Assembly: GCA_016929595.1 (NCBI GenBank)
Contig: JAFGIN010000068.1
Span: 62,001 to 126,000 of the forward strand
Length of the DNA stretch: 64,000 nt
Source of the DNA: Chitinispirillaceae bacterium
Lineage (GTDB): Bacteria > Fibrobacterota > Chitinivibrionia > Chitinivibrionales > Chitinispirillaceae
Direction of reading: 5' to 3'
In this document: positions 37,601 to 46,356 of the stretch, piece after piece
Layout of the letters: each line of letters begins with the position of its first letter
Position numbering within the stretch: the first letter of the stretch is position 1
Notes under the pieces: generated by a model
What the model saw: the letters and a program-made list of their open reading frames with translations, nothing else
Told to the model about the DNA's origin: nothing
Database searches by the model: none
Made by a program: the position numbers and the translations under genes

Positions 37601-39369
37601 GATTGAAGAGGTGATATACCACTAACAACAACGGAATAAATACAGGGTGAAGATGGGTTTATTGTTGAATCAATAAAAACTCCATTATCATCAGACTTTA
37701 GTCGAATTGTTCCTATCAAAGTTTTTATAGTTCCACTAACTCCGTAAGAACCTGCTTTGGGGCCTAATTTTATAGATGCACTCTGATTACCATATGCCCA
37801 CTTCAAATCAATCGTATCTCCTACAGGAATACCAGTTTTATTATCATTTATACTGACTGTACCTTTGGAGGAATCTGTAATCTCTATATTGTTATAAACT
37901 ACTGAATTCAAATCATATTTGAATTTGTTTTGCCATTCGGATAAAGATGTAAAACGCCCCCCATTTTTTGCAGAGAGATTTGTTCTGAATATCGTATCTC
38001 CGGTACTGAAGATATTATAATCGGATCTGATATTTTCAGCGTCGTCTTTAATCCATAATTGAGTACCTTCATTATTGATAGAAATATTCTTCTGACAAAT
38101 AATATCATGAGTGGTGAAAGAGTAATTATTATGTACACGATCCCCTCCCTCTATCCTTAGCCCTGCACCTTGATTGGCAAAACAAATATTATTAAATAAT
38201 TTTGTATAAGGAGAAGTGAATACCCAAATACCGTTACCGGATCTATTCCAGTAATCATGATAGTAATTATCAATTGTTTGAAATCCTTTATACTTGTCTT
38301 GTTTATCATTGAAAACCTTATAATTGCCGTGTACGGGGACTCTGTTTTTGTAGGCAATATTATTTACAATAACATTAGATTTCGAAATTTCAATCTCCAT
38401 ACCAGCTATACAGTTATTATATGAGGTATTTTGTATAATTAAATTACTATCACATTCAACATCAATCCAAAACCCTGGTCCATAATTATTACAAAATGTG
38501 TTTTTCATTATAATTGAATTCGAAACTGGTCCTAATTTAGCACCAGCTGATATGCAATCAACATCATACAAATCAGTATTATTATAAGAAAAAAAATTAT
38601 TGTAAATAAAATGATTGTTTCCTTTTCCTGTTGCCCCTATGCACCCGCAATAGGATACATCTGAATTCATTAAGGTGTTTTTGGTACCGTGTATAAAAGC
38701 TCCACCCCAATTCATATATTTTATGGCAAAAGAATCGACAACATTATTATAACTAGTGGTATGATATATTAGTCCATAACTTAAACTATCTGAAAACAAT
38801 AAAGCCATATTTTTCATATGAATATCATGGCCATTTATAAATACAACTTCCTTCGAAACTGGAATTTCTATTTTATATTTATTTGGATTTGTATTGATTC
38901 TTATATACAGTGTATTATTTTTCATATCGTAATAGAACATGCTGTCGCTACTTAACAATTTCAAATCAGTCACCATCTTGAGTGGGATAATTGTAAAAAA
39001 ATTATTGTCACAAAGAAATATTCTTTCAGACTGTATAGAATCTGTGCATGTCGTTTTCCATACGTTGGAGCTCTGGTTTGTCCAGGTAGTATTCAACGTT
39101 TTAGATCCCTTGATTATTACTCCATTTTCTCCACTTATAACAGTGGGCTTATTTTCTGTTCCTGAAATACCTATATATAATAGTCCTTCACTATACACTC
39201 CATTTTTAATTTGAAGAGTATCACCACTTTTTAATTTTAATAGACCCGTTTTTATCGTAGAGTAGTAATTCGATTTAGTGTAGAAGGATGAATCCTTTGT
39301 TACATAATAGGTCGAAGAATAATTAACAAAAGTAAGTAACAGTATAATTAAGAAATTTTTTATAAACAT
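34630..39369 (-). CDS. large secreted beta-helix protein with T9SS-like C-terminal domain
   Basis: 1579 residues. A signal peptide (KNFLIILLLTFVNYSS) is followed by GDTLQIKNGVYSEGLLYI, the usual opening of a right-handed parallel beta-helix. About residues 150-480 contain many short Asn-rich turns such as NNIAYKN, NTSYNN and NNICFANQGAGLRIEGGD (PbH1-type repeats), as in polysaccharide lyases, epimerases and adhesins. The middle carries several beta-sandwich-like segments (for example TGLKPDKLYFFSIYGLDTLG, fibronectin III-like). The last ~90 residues have TSIFDLKGRCLDKI, a Gly-rich turn and VSGYYVVQMK. That is the shape of the type IX secretion sorting domain (DxxGR, then SGxYxVxL/M), ending in WMFVR. 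It is probably a cell-surface or secreted carbohydrate-active or adhesive protein. No catalytic residues can be assigned. It stands alone between the peptide and polysaccharide loci. Confidence 0.8.
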   Translation of the reverse strand: MFIKNFLIILLLTFVNYSSTYYVTKDSSFYTKSNYYSTIKTGLLKLKSGDTLQIKNGVYSEGLLYIGISGTENKPTVISGENGVIIKGSKTLNTTWTNQSSNVWKTTCTDSIQSERIFLCDNNFFTIIPLKMVTDLKLLSSDSMFYYDMKNNTLYIRINTNPNKYKIEIPVSKEVVFINGHDIHMKNMALLFSDSLSYGLIYHTTSYNNVVDSFAIKYMNWGGAFIHGTKNTLMNSDVSYCGCIGATGKGNNHFIYNNFFSYNNTDLYDVDCISAGAKLGPVSNSIIMKNTFCNNYGPGFWIDVECDSNLIIQNTSYNNCIAGMEIEISKSNVIVNNIAYKNRVPVHGNYKVFNDKQDKYKGFQTIDNYYHDYWNRSGNGIWVFTSPYTKLFNNICFANQGAGLRIEGGDRVHNNYSFTTHDIICQKNISINNEGTQLWIKDDAENIRSDYNIFSTGDTIFRTNLSAKNGGRFTSLSEWQNKFKYDLNSVVYNNIEITDSSKGTVSINDNKTGIPVGDTIDLKWAYGNQSASIKLGPKAGSYGVSGTIKTLIGTIRLKSDDNGVFIDSTINPSSPCIYSVVVSGISPLQSGTIHHITWNVDPTVKIDSCIVSASFDSGATWKSVGKTIGKISFFDWAIPRRKSDSAFIKITAYDYKKNSFSAISKKFSTVIISEFVLKLQQHSQKSIIASWNPANITTSKKEAFCLAYKKGSIVTSINEAGIDTLMYDLTASCDTISKGFSDEVASYYFTAFIRDTDKKFTVANGAAVSSIVVGEHLIPDNPCTLGGNSIDSTRVALYWGVNSLNHALFDSVAVWYNEFGYPGKAYDSGSIKAGVWDLKTTSDTITGLKPDKLYFFSIYGLDTLGVWSRTSDSAKLQIRTGKAIGTTKGYPVIFKSSEVESFFSDTITICGKDFNTPHIDTLDRWDIPFSNGFIVCGPSFSFRNGTIPLESSLEFSVKYQLPNTLFSGNAIGVYRFNVNTLAWRLDTVTIKCDSASSRLTFSTSEPELPFALMIDTVAPYLSVYIKDTASYAISEPLCDTFTIRDNIENPQIKLLASSGAKVYTDFSYFVVPAGTGLYKTTIPAYVADPVSGLRSILIISDGHYTDTVNLSRKIVRSGINCDDKIIPSLEWTPVAVTAQPIRKALDAVFEEALSVDTFRYDSSEQRIMRWLPTVGNSSSTWKWVEYSAGTVNDFSFSPGKTIWIKSKRKMPISFNTAVIPALIDTFEIVLKKGVWNDFSLPWNFDIYARDIINATAKKDSLPNGIELNEWVKSGNTYSSRPLYLQGAEDIVGSGAVLKAGSAYIAFNSSDHDITMRIPPVCVALSETASNPQTLKKTLNSQSWSVKLGFRNGNGAELAPVYCMALQDSREPRYYQAAPTFSAVSAYVMDGKSGKQFGHAECGDLSNGGTSFLISCENRSESVAHCNAFIENTANLPAGTKTALYFDEAHFDTSAMPLCSFDIPAKKQYTGYLIIGTADYIAGSVKNLRSVFSFRPITINRSLQIRYTLPVDVQKVTTSIFDLKGRCLDKIEMPSGLHAGEGILAIDRRFVSGYYVVQMKIETVGKSKPSVLNHRWMFVR

Positions 39370-39614
39370 ATATTTCTACTTGCTCCTATAACTGGAGGTA
39401 TACGATTCCGAGAAATCGCCCGCGTGTATCTAAACGAGCACATCAAGCATTTTAATGGTACAATTCGTCTAGATACATAATCAATATACTGAGTTGTAGC
39501 CGAATTAGTGGACACATCAATAAAAAATATAATTTTAATATTGGGAGGTGTACATGTCGGATCAGACCAGATCGTCAGATAGAAAACAGCCTGGGTATAT
39601 TCTATGATGTATTT
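39370..39614. other. spacer upstream of the beta-helix gene
   Basis: No gene is supported here. The stretch should contain the promoter of the leftward beta-helix gene and it borders the decayed insertion sequence to its right. Confidence 0.4.
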
Positions 39615-40350
39615 ATGGCTGATCTCAACCAAAATGACCGCTCAATCTCATCTAAAATGATTACACATCTCAAGTAGTTTGCTCGTGAAATCTCAGTTTA
39701 TCTGACCGGAGCGATTACTCTCCATAATCTAAATTCAGCCTTTTGCTTTTTTAAATAATTCAGGAGGTTGAATTTGAATTGTCGAGAATGAGGGGATTAT
39801 GCGTTCAATACGCCAAATTTATACTTCCGTTTAGAGAAGGATATAAGTGCTAACCAGACTGTGCTTGCTTTGAAAGTATCAAAAGAGACAATGTTCGATA
39901 CCAAAAGATTTCAAGAAAGCAGGCTGTCGTGGCCGATTCCCCAAGCAATTACCAATACCAATACAACACTTGAAGAGCATTTGCATCCATCAAAACAGGC
40001 ACCTAAACAAATGGACGCCAATCTTCCTACCTTGAGCTATATATTGAGGAGCAATCAGGTAATAAACACGTTACGCTTCAGTGCCTTTATGATGAGTATT
40101 GCAAAACGACAATCAACCTGAGGTGAGACAAACAAGATTTTATCGCTATTACAGGTAATTAAAACGCCGGTAGTCAGCATGCCATTGGATTTACAAGGAG
40201 GGTGATGCTGTTTTTGTCTATAGCGGAGATGACCTTTTCTATACAGATTCTGAAGGTGCACGGGTACAAGTATATTTATTCTGCTGTTGCTGGGGACTAA
40301 GCAGTTTCAGTTATACAGATGCAACGCTTTCGCAAAAAAAAATGAGATTT
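39615..40350 (+). pseudogene. istA: decayed IS21-family element, istA transposase remnant
   Basis: From the ATG at 39799 the translation begins MRSIRQIY. After a frame change near 39830 it continues FRLEKDISANQTVLALKVSKET, the helix-turn-helix part of IS21-type IstA. Then follow SRLSWPIPQA and, in a second frame, LELYIEEQSGNKHVTLQCLY. In another frame at about 40202-40335 come GDAVFVYSGDD, FYTDSEGARVQVYLF and SSFSYTDATLS. These match the order of IstA (WPLP, then the YxxY/SGD catalytic-domain start, then the SxYxYxEAT-like block). Several frame changes and stops and the lack of the rest of istA and of istB show that it is dead. The AAAATGA-rich stretch at 39630-39670 (ACCAAAATGACC, CTAAAATGATT) resembles the terminal repeats of IS21 elements. 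Confidence 0.7.
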
Positions 40351-40607
40351 ATGTCATGTTAAAGATTATTCCTCGAGTACATAACTGTTTGATCTTTAGC
40401 ATTAATAATATATTTTTACCTGCAGCGGTTGTGCATACTGTATACTATAATAAAGTTTTTAGGGGACAATTTTAAGTCTCTCTTTTTCTATGTCATTCTT
40501 TCAGGCTTTTCATTTGCCAAACTCTGAATCATATTGGATCCACTTGTATTGGTTTGCAGTATATTGCTGAAGATATAAAATTGTTAATTGTTGATAAGGA
40601 ACGTTAT

Positions 40608-41633
40608 ATGAAAAAAACGAAACGCAAGTTACACGGTATGGTCATTGTCACCTATCGGTGTAATGCACATTGCAATATGTGCTTTCAACATCTTCATGTT
40701 AAGGAAGCTGCAGCAAAGAAGCAGGAAGAGCTGACACTGGATACTGTCAGGAAACTTCCTGAAATGGCATTCTGCAATATAACAGGAGGTGAACCGTTCC
40801 TTCGAACCGATCTTAAGGAGATTGTTGATGTCATCAATAAAAAGGCTGACCGCATAGTTATTGTTACTAACGGGTATTTTACCGACCGGATATTAGACAT
40901 GTGCAAATCGTATCCGAATATCGGAATACGGATAAGTATGGAAGGCTTGCAGGAAACTAACGACGCAATACGAGGTATTCCAAACGGATTCGAAAAAGGC
41001 ATTTCAACTCTGCGAAAGCTACACGATATGGGCCATAAGGATGTCGGTTTTTCAACGACAGTACAGGATAAAAATTGTGACGACCTGATTCCGCTATATG
41101 ACCTTGGTGATGAACTTGGTTTTGAACATGCGACATCAACATTGCATAACTCCTTCTATTTTAAAAAGTTTGACAACGAGATTGAAAACAAGTACAAGGT
41201 CGCCAAGTCATTTGAAGCACTTGTCAACAAAATGCTACAGTCAAAATCGCCAAAAAAATGGTTCAGGGCATATTTTAATCATGGTCTAATAAATTACATC
41301 TATAATCAACCCCGTCTTTTACCTTGTGAAATGTCATCAGATGCTTTTTTTATTGAACCCTATGGCGATGTAATTCCATGCAATGGAATGATTGAAAAGG
41401 CCGTTATGGGGAATCTGAATGCCCAGTCCTGGGATGAGCTTTGGAATAGCAAAAAAGCTGATGATGTAAGAAAACAGGTGAAAAGCTGCAATAGGGGTTG
41501 CTGGATGATAGGAAGTGTTGCTCCGGCAATGGAAAAACGGATCTGGATCCCCGGCTGGTGGATTTTAAAACACAAACTGTTTATGAAGAACAAGTACAGC
41601 TTGAGTGAAAATAAGTTTGTAAAAAAAACATAG
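40608..41633 (+). CDS. radical SAM protein with SPASM-type C-terminus
   Basis: 341 residues from the ATG at 40608, which has AAGGAAC before it; an in-frame ATG at 40554 would add 18 unrelated residues. The CxxxCxxC cluster motif for the radical SAM [4Fe-4S] is CNAHCNMC (Cys18, Cys22, Cys25), followed by NITGGEPFLR (the GGEP motif). The C-terminal half has LPCEMSSDAFFIEPYGDVIPCNGM and a later CNRGCW, which fits a SPASM/twitch extension for further iron-sulfur clusters. Such proteins modify sugars, lipids or peptides. Here it opens the rightward arm of the polysaccharide locus, with no small precursor peptide gene beside it that I can see, so a role in glycan or carrier chemistry is more likely than peptide maturation. 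Substrate unknown. Confidence 0.88.
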   Translation: MKKTKRKLHGMVIVTYRCNAHCNMCFQHLHVKEAAAKKQEELTLDTVRKLPEMAFCNITGGEPFLRTDLKEIVDVINKKADRIVIVTNGYFTDRILDMCKSYPNIGIRISMEGLQETNDAIRGIPNGFEKGISTLRKLHDMGHKDVGFSTTVQDKNCDDLIPLYDLGDELGFEHATSTLHNSFYFKKFDNEIENKYKVAKSFEALVNKMLQSKSPKKWFRAYFNHGLINYIYNQPRLLPCEMSSDAFFIEPYGDVIPCNGMIEKAVMGNLNAQSWDELWNSKKADDVRKQVKSCNRGCWMIGSVAPAMEKRIWIPGWWILKHKLFMKNKYSLSENKFVKKT

Positions 41634-41770
41634 CTTATTGAGTTTAAGTGCATGTGCTTTAAATATTAATTAACATTGTATTTAATTTTCATTCAAAAAC
41701 GTTCAGTTACCGTACTTGTATAATTTAATATATTTACAACTATACATTTACTGCTTTCAAAACAACGGAA

Positions 41771-42805
41771 ATGGATAGCATGCCCTCAGTTAAAAGAGAC
41801 GTTTGGGTTGACAATGTCAAAGTAATAGCTTGTTTACTAGTATTTCTTGGCCACTTTGTTAAAAGTATAATACAAGCTAATATCGTACACTCTAACGATA
41901 TCTTACTCTGGTTCGTCCAAACTATCTATTTATTCCATGTCCCTTTGTTTTTTATTTGCAGTGGATATTTGTTCCAAAAATATAGTTTAATAAGTAATCT
42001 TGCCTCATGGAAAAATAACGTTATTAAAAAAGGTATTGCTTTAGGAGTGCCATATCTAACTTTTTCAATATGTAATTGGATACTACAATCTATTTTTTCG
42101 GGGTCTATAAACGGTGAAGCTGGGAATATTTTTGATGTTCTATTTGTTCATCCTAGCTCACCATTCTGGTTTTTGTACATTTTATATTTCATTTTTATTA
42201 TTACACCTACATTCAAAACATATAAAATTGCCATTTTCGGCCTGTTAATAGCGCTGGCACTCAAAATGTATTCTATAATCACTATTAACCCACATATAAA
42301 TCAAATATATCTAATTAGACAAATAACTGTTTTTGAAGTCTGGTTCGTTATCGGACAGTGTTTAAATTTTATTGATCTTGAAATAATTAGTAAAAAGTAT
42401 ATAAACCAGGCAAGAGCACTTGGAGTTATATTTATAGTGTTAAGTATTCTTCTATATTATTTCAACATTCGTATAATTGGAAAAAATTTTGTTTTGGGTT
42501 TAATGGCTTGTTCCGCTTCTATAATAATATTTTTTAATTTTAGTTTAAAACCACACAATTTTATGGATTGCCAATTCAAATATTTAGCAAATTATACGAT
42601 GTCTATTTTTCTGATGCATGTCATTGCTGCTGCATTTTTTAGGATTCTATTAATTAAATTGGGAATAACGAGTCCTTTCATACATGTTCCAGTTGGAATT
42701 AGCATGGGTATATTTGCACCGATCTTCGCCACCGAGATCATTAAGAAAATCAAGGGTGCTGATTTCATTTTATACCCTGCCAAATACCTTAATTTTAATA
42801 GATAA
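41771..42805 (+). CDS. acyltransferase 3 (OafA/WecH-like) integral membrane protein
   Basis: 344 residues, about ten membrane segments. The N-terminus VWVDNVKVIACLLVFLGHFV carries the conserved Asp, then His in LGHF that is typical of the Acyltransferase_3 family. PLFFICSGYLF, a further conserved block, follows. These enzymes transfer acetyl or other acyl groups to sugars of surface polysaccharides or to other acceptors in the membrane. There is no extra extracellular SGNH domain. It lies 137 bases after the radical SAM gene and before the first glycosyltransferase, which supports a role in decorating the glycan. AT-rich compared with the assembly-line genes. Confidence 0.85.
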   Translation: MDSMPSVKRDVWVDNVKVIACLLVFLGHFVKSIIQANIVHSNDILLWFVQTIYLFHVPLFFICSGYLFQKYSLISNLASWKNNVIKKGIALGVPYLTFSICNWILQSIFSGSINGEAGNIFDVLFVHPSSPFWFLYILYFIFIITPTFKTYKIAIFGLLIALALKMYSIITINPHINQIYLIRQITVFEVWFVIGQCLNFIDLEIISKKYINQARALGVIFIVLSILLYYFNIRIIGKNFVLGLMACSASIIIFFNFSLKPHNFMDCQFKYLANYTMSIFLMHVIAAAFFRILLIKLGITSPFIHVPVGISMGIFAPIFATEIIKKIKGADFILYPAKYLNFNR

Positions 42806-42947
42806 GTAAACGATGATAGATGCCTTTCCTTTAAGTAAAGTTACGATGCGTGGGTTAATATCTCTTCACAAGCTATTTTTAACACTCCATGCCTATTGTA
42901 TGTGGATGTAACATCATAAAAAACCATAAGAGAATCGGATATGAGGC

Positions 42948-44093
42948 ATGCCTATTTCTGAAAGAATGGATACGGTTAGGAGTGGTAAACCACTTCGAAT
43001 CGCATTTATCGGACACAAGCGTATACCAGGCCGCGAGAGCGGCATAGAGGTAGCACTCGAACAAATCACCCGCCTTCTTGTAAAAAAAGGCCACAAAGTA
43101 GATGCCTACAACAGGGCAAAAAAAGGGTATGAAAAAATAAAAGATTTTGATGGCGTAAAAATCATTACCATTCCTACCATTAGCAATAAAAGTCTCGATG
43201 CACCAGTATATTCTTTTTTTGCTGCAATACGCTCCCTGTTTGGAGGTTACGATGTGGTACATTACCATGCAGAAGGCCCCTGTATGATGCTGTGGCTGAA
43301 TAAACTATTTGGACAGCGGGTTGTCGTGACAATTCACGGCCTGGACTGGCAGAGAGCCAAGTGGAATCGTCTGGCATCGGAAATGATATTATTTGGTGAA
43401 CGATGCGCTGTAAAATATGCTGATGAAGTTATTGTTTTATCAAGAAATGTGCAACAGTATTTTAAGGATACCTACAACCGTGAAACACGATACATACCAA
43501 ATGGCGTAGTTGAACCCACATTGCGGGATGATGCCTATATTCGCTCAACATGGGATTTACAGAAAGATGAATATATCCTTTTTCTTGGCCGTATTGTTCC
43601 CGAAAAAGGAGTGCATTATCTTATTGATGCGTATAAAACAATTTCAACCAACAAGAAACTGGTTATTGCCGGCGGGAGCAGCCATACCGATGAATATTAT
43701 GAATCACTGAAAAGACGTGCAGCCGGTGACAATCGTATCGTTTTTACCGGTTTTATTGAAGGGATTGGGCTTGAATCACTTTACTCAAATGCGTATTTTT
43801 ATGTGTTGCCAAGTGATGTCGAAGGTATGCCTATCTCTCTGTTAGAAGCGATGAGTTACGGGAATTGTTGCCTTACTTCAAATATTCCGGAATGCACGGA
43901 AGTCTTGAATGGAAACAGCATTTCATTTGCAAAAAGTAATATTGAAGATCTTAAAAACAAAATGTCCGAATTACTGTTTCATAATGAGGCCACAATAAAA
44001 GAGTTTCGCCGTAAATCTTTAGAACGGGCGAAAGAGTACGATTGGAATAATGTCGCAAAAAAAACAGAAGAATTATATTGGTGTAAAATTTGA
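42948..44093 (+). CDS. glycosyltransferase family 4 (DUF1972-type N-terminus)
   Basis: 381 residues. The N-terminus LRIAFIGHKRIPGRESGIEV (family pattern xxGxRGIPxxxGGxE) is that of rhamnosyltransferase-like GT4 enzymes with the DUF1972 domain. The donor-binding half shows ILFLGRIVPEKGVHYLIDAY and the PSDVEGMPISLLEAMSYG block, where E-x7-E holds the nucleotide sugar. GT-B fold, retaining, cytoplasmic, expected to add one sugar to the lipid-linked repeat unit. An in-frame ATG at 42966 is an alternative start. The next gene begins 24 bases after the stop. Confidence 0.9.
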   Translation: MPISERMDTVRSGKPLRIAFIGHKRIPGRESGIEVALEQITRLLVKKGHKVDAYNRAKKGYEKIKDFDGVKIITIPTISNKSLDAPVYSFFAAIRSLFGGYDVVHYHAEGPCMMLWLNKLFGQRVVVTIHGLDWQRAKWNRLASEMILFGERCAVKYADEVIVLSRNVQQYFKDTYNRETRYIPNGVVEPTLRDDAYIRSTWDLQKDEYILFLGRIVPEKGVHYLIDAYKTISTNKKLVIAGGSSHTDEYYESLKRRAAGDNRIVFTGFIEGIGLESLYSNAYFYVLPSDVEGMPISLLEAMSYGNCCLTSNIPECTEVLNGNSISFAKSNIEDLKNKMSELLFHNEATIKEFRRKSLERAKEYDWNNVAKKTEELYWCKI

Positions 44094-44116
44094 TTAAATG
44101 AAATGGATGGTAACAA

Positions 44117-44815
44117 ATGATAAAACTGATTTCACTAATTATAAGCAAGATAAAAAAAGAGCCTTATCAAATTGATGAAGCAATATCTTTCAGTGAGTTA
44201 CTAGAAATGGTGATGGGGCGAGGACTCATGCTGCTTCGTGGTTTTCTTTATAAAATTTTTTTTAAAAAATCTGGAAAAGCAGTTTTTATTGGACGAAATG
44301 TTACTCTTTTTGCAAAGAAAAAAATAAGCTGCGGCAGTATGACTATCCATGATAATTGCCAGATTAATGCTATGTGCAAAGGTGGAGTAGAAATTGGTGA
44401 TAATTTCATGCTTGGCAGAAACAGTATAATTGAGTGTACAGGAGTAGCCAGGAATTTAGGAGAGAAGCTGTCAATTGGAAAACATGTTGGTATTTCTCCG
44501 AATGCATTTATCTCTGTTCGGGGCACGTTAAGTATTGGTTCAGACACAATCATGGGACCGCATGTTTGTATAATTTCAGAAAACCATGTGTATAGTGATT
44601 TAAATACTCCAATTCGACTTCAAGGAGACGACAGAAAGGGTATTGCCATTGGTAATGGGTGTTGGATTGGTGCAAATGTTACAATTCTGGATGGGGTAAA
44701 TATTGGAGATGGAGCTATAATTGCGGCAGGAGCAGTTGTAAATAAAGATATTCCATCACTTTCAATTGCTGGAGGTGTACCAGCAAAAGTCATTAAAATG
44801 AGAGATGCTCAGTGA
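44117..44815 (+). CDS. left-handed beta-helix (hexapeptide) acyltransferase
   Basis: 232 residues. The C-terminal two thirds repeat the hexapeptide pattern ([57 protein letters not shown] in sequence) and end [13 protein letters not shown]. This is the WbbJ/serine acetyltransferase-like fold that uses acetyl-CoA or acyl-CoA. A His in ISENHVYSD is a good catalytic candidate. The first ~45 residues are a separate helical segment. The stop codon overlaps the GTG start of the next glycosyltransferase (GTGA), so the two are translationally coupled. It probably O- or N-acetylates a sugar of the repeat unit. Confidence 0.88.
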   Translation: MIKLISLIISKIKKEPYQIDEAISFSELLEMVMGRGLMLLRGFLYKIFFKKSGKAVFIGRNVTLFAKKKISCGSMTIHDNCQINAMCKGGVEIGDNFMLGRNSIIECTGVARNLGEKLSIGKHVGISPNAFISVRGTLSIGSDTIMGPHVCIISENHVYSDLNTPIRLQGDDRKGIAIGNGCWIGANVTILDGVNIGDGAIIAAGAVVNKDIPSLSIAGGVPAKVIKMRDAQ

Positions 44816-46056
44816 AAGTTTTATTGGTTAATAAATTTCATTATATTCATGGTGGGTCTGAGACCTATCACTTTGCTCTTTCGGAAATGTTAAAAAATGC
44901 AGGGCATGATGTTGTTTTCTTTTCTATGCAGGATGAAAAAAACTTTCCATGTAAGCAGACTGAGTATTTCGTACCAAATGTGGAATACGTAGGTAAGCAA
45001 AGCTTGCTAAAACAATTAATAGCTGGTTTTAAATTTCTTTACTCATTTCACGCAAAAAAACAACTCCGCAAGTTAATTCAAAAAGAAAAACCTGATATCG
45101 CCCATGTTAATCTTGTGCACAGGCAACTTACCTTCTCAGTAATTGACGAATTGTATAAACATGGTATACCCGTTGTTTATACAATGCATGATTATATCTG
45201 TATTTGTCCCAACTGTACAATGTTGGCACATGGACAAATATGTGAGAAGTGTCTGGAAACCGAAAATTTTTTGTCCTGTTTAAAGATAGGGTGCATTAAA
45301 AATTCAAGAGTAAAAAGTGCACTTGCCTATTTAGAAGCAACATTTCTGAAGAAAACAAAAAAGTATAACAAAATTACCCTATTTATAGGACCTTCTAAAT
45401 TCATTGTTGAAAAACACAATAGAAGCAAATTTTCAAAATCCCCGGTAATATTTCTTCGTAACTTTCTCCCTAAAGAGACGGTATACCAGCCAGTAGTTGC
45501 ATATGATGGCTATCTTTTATTTTTCGGACGCCTATCTCCGGAAAAAGGGATAATTATTTTACTAAATGCAATTATACGGGTTGACGGAGTCAATCTACAC
45601 ATTGCAGGTGATGGCGAATTACGTCCAGAAATTGAAAAGTTTATCGAATCCAATAATCTTGCAAATCGAGTTAAACTGCTTGGTTATCAGGATCGAAAGA
45701 GCATGGCTGAAATAGTTTCAGGATGCAAAGCAGTTGTAGTCCCATCCGAATGGTATGAAAACTGTCCGTATTCGATAATGGAAGCGCAGGCACAGGGGAA
45801 ACCGGTTATTGGAGCTGATATCGGGGGAATACCGGAACTGATTGTGGATGGGAAAACGGGGTTTGTTTTTAAGGCATTCAGCAGTGAATCCTTAGAAAGA
45901 TCAATCAGGCAACTGATTGAATGCAACGAAAATGAATACAATAAAATGTCCTCAGCCATTGTTGAGTTTGCAAAAGAGAATTACTGTCATAAATCTTATA
46001 GTAATGAGTTAACCAACTTATATGGTAGTTTAACAAAAACAAATATTATTGAATAA
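44812..46056 (+). CDS. glycosyltransferase family 4
   Basis: 414 residues with a GTG start coupled to the preceding stop. The N-terminus [20 protein letters not shown] has the GG(S/A)E motif of GT4 acceptor domains. The donor domain shows [24 protein letters not shown] and [20 protein letters not shown], followed by [12 protein letters not shown] cluster of Cys residues (CICPNC and [18 protein letters not shown], about residues 138-165) is unusual and resembles the Cys-rich insert seen in a subset of polysaccharide GT4 proteins; it may bind metal. It should act in the cytoplasm on the lipid-linked glycan. Confidence 0.9.
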   Translation: MKVLLVNKFHYIHGGSETYHFALSEMLKNAGHDVVFFSMQDEKNFPCKQTEYFVPNVEYVGKQSLLKQLIAGFKFLYSFHAKKQLRKLIQKEKPDIAHVNLVHRQLTFSVIDELYKHGIPVVYTMHDYICICPNCTMLAHGQICEKCLETENFLSCLKIGCIKNSRVKSALAYLEATFLKKTKKYNKITLFIGPSKFIVEKHNRSKFSKSPVIFLRNFLPKETVYQPVVAYDGYLLFFGRLSPEKGIIILLNAIIRVDGVNLHIAGDGELRPEIEKFIESNNLANRVKLLGYQDRKSMAEIVSGCKAVVVPSEWYENCPYSIMEAQAQGKPVIGADIGGIPELIVDGKTGFVFKAFSSESLERSIRQLIECNENEYNKMSSAIVEFAKENYCHKSYSNELTNLYGSLTKTNIIE

Positions 46057-46356
46057 AAAGATTTAGATGAAAAGTAAAACTAATCACACTGTTATTCGGC
46101 TTTAAGGTTTGCACGAAATTGCTGCATTGGCAGCGGTTTTGTGGCGCATACTATAGTAGATTTACATGGAAACGCCGGCATTCCTCTATTTGTAACAAAT
46201 TTATACTTTGTGGTAATGCTGGCAGAGTGTTTTTTTCGACTATTGAGTTTATTACGATGTAAATATCTTGGATGCAATACACTTATTGGAAGCAGGTAAG
46301 CATAATGAACAGTACTGGGATTTGATCTAATAACTTTAAGAATTTTGGATATGTAG
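46057..46356. other. 300-base spacer within the polysaccharide locus
   Basis: I see no supported gene. A stretch at about 46092-46305 can be read in single frames for up to 60 codons on either strand, but none has a ribosome site or a recognisable motif. It may be eroded coding sequence. The promoter for the next gene may lie here. Confidence 0.4.

Noticed and set aside
39360-39632. Leftward 90-codon frame upstream of the beta-helix gene
   Set aside because: No ribosome site or family pattern and it overlaps the start of the beta-helix gene.
46092-46305. Short open frames of about 60 codons on both strands
   Set aside because: No ribosome site, no recognisable motif, and basic composition typical of antisense frames.
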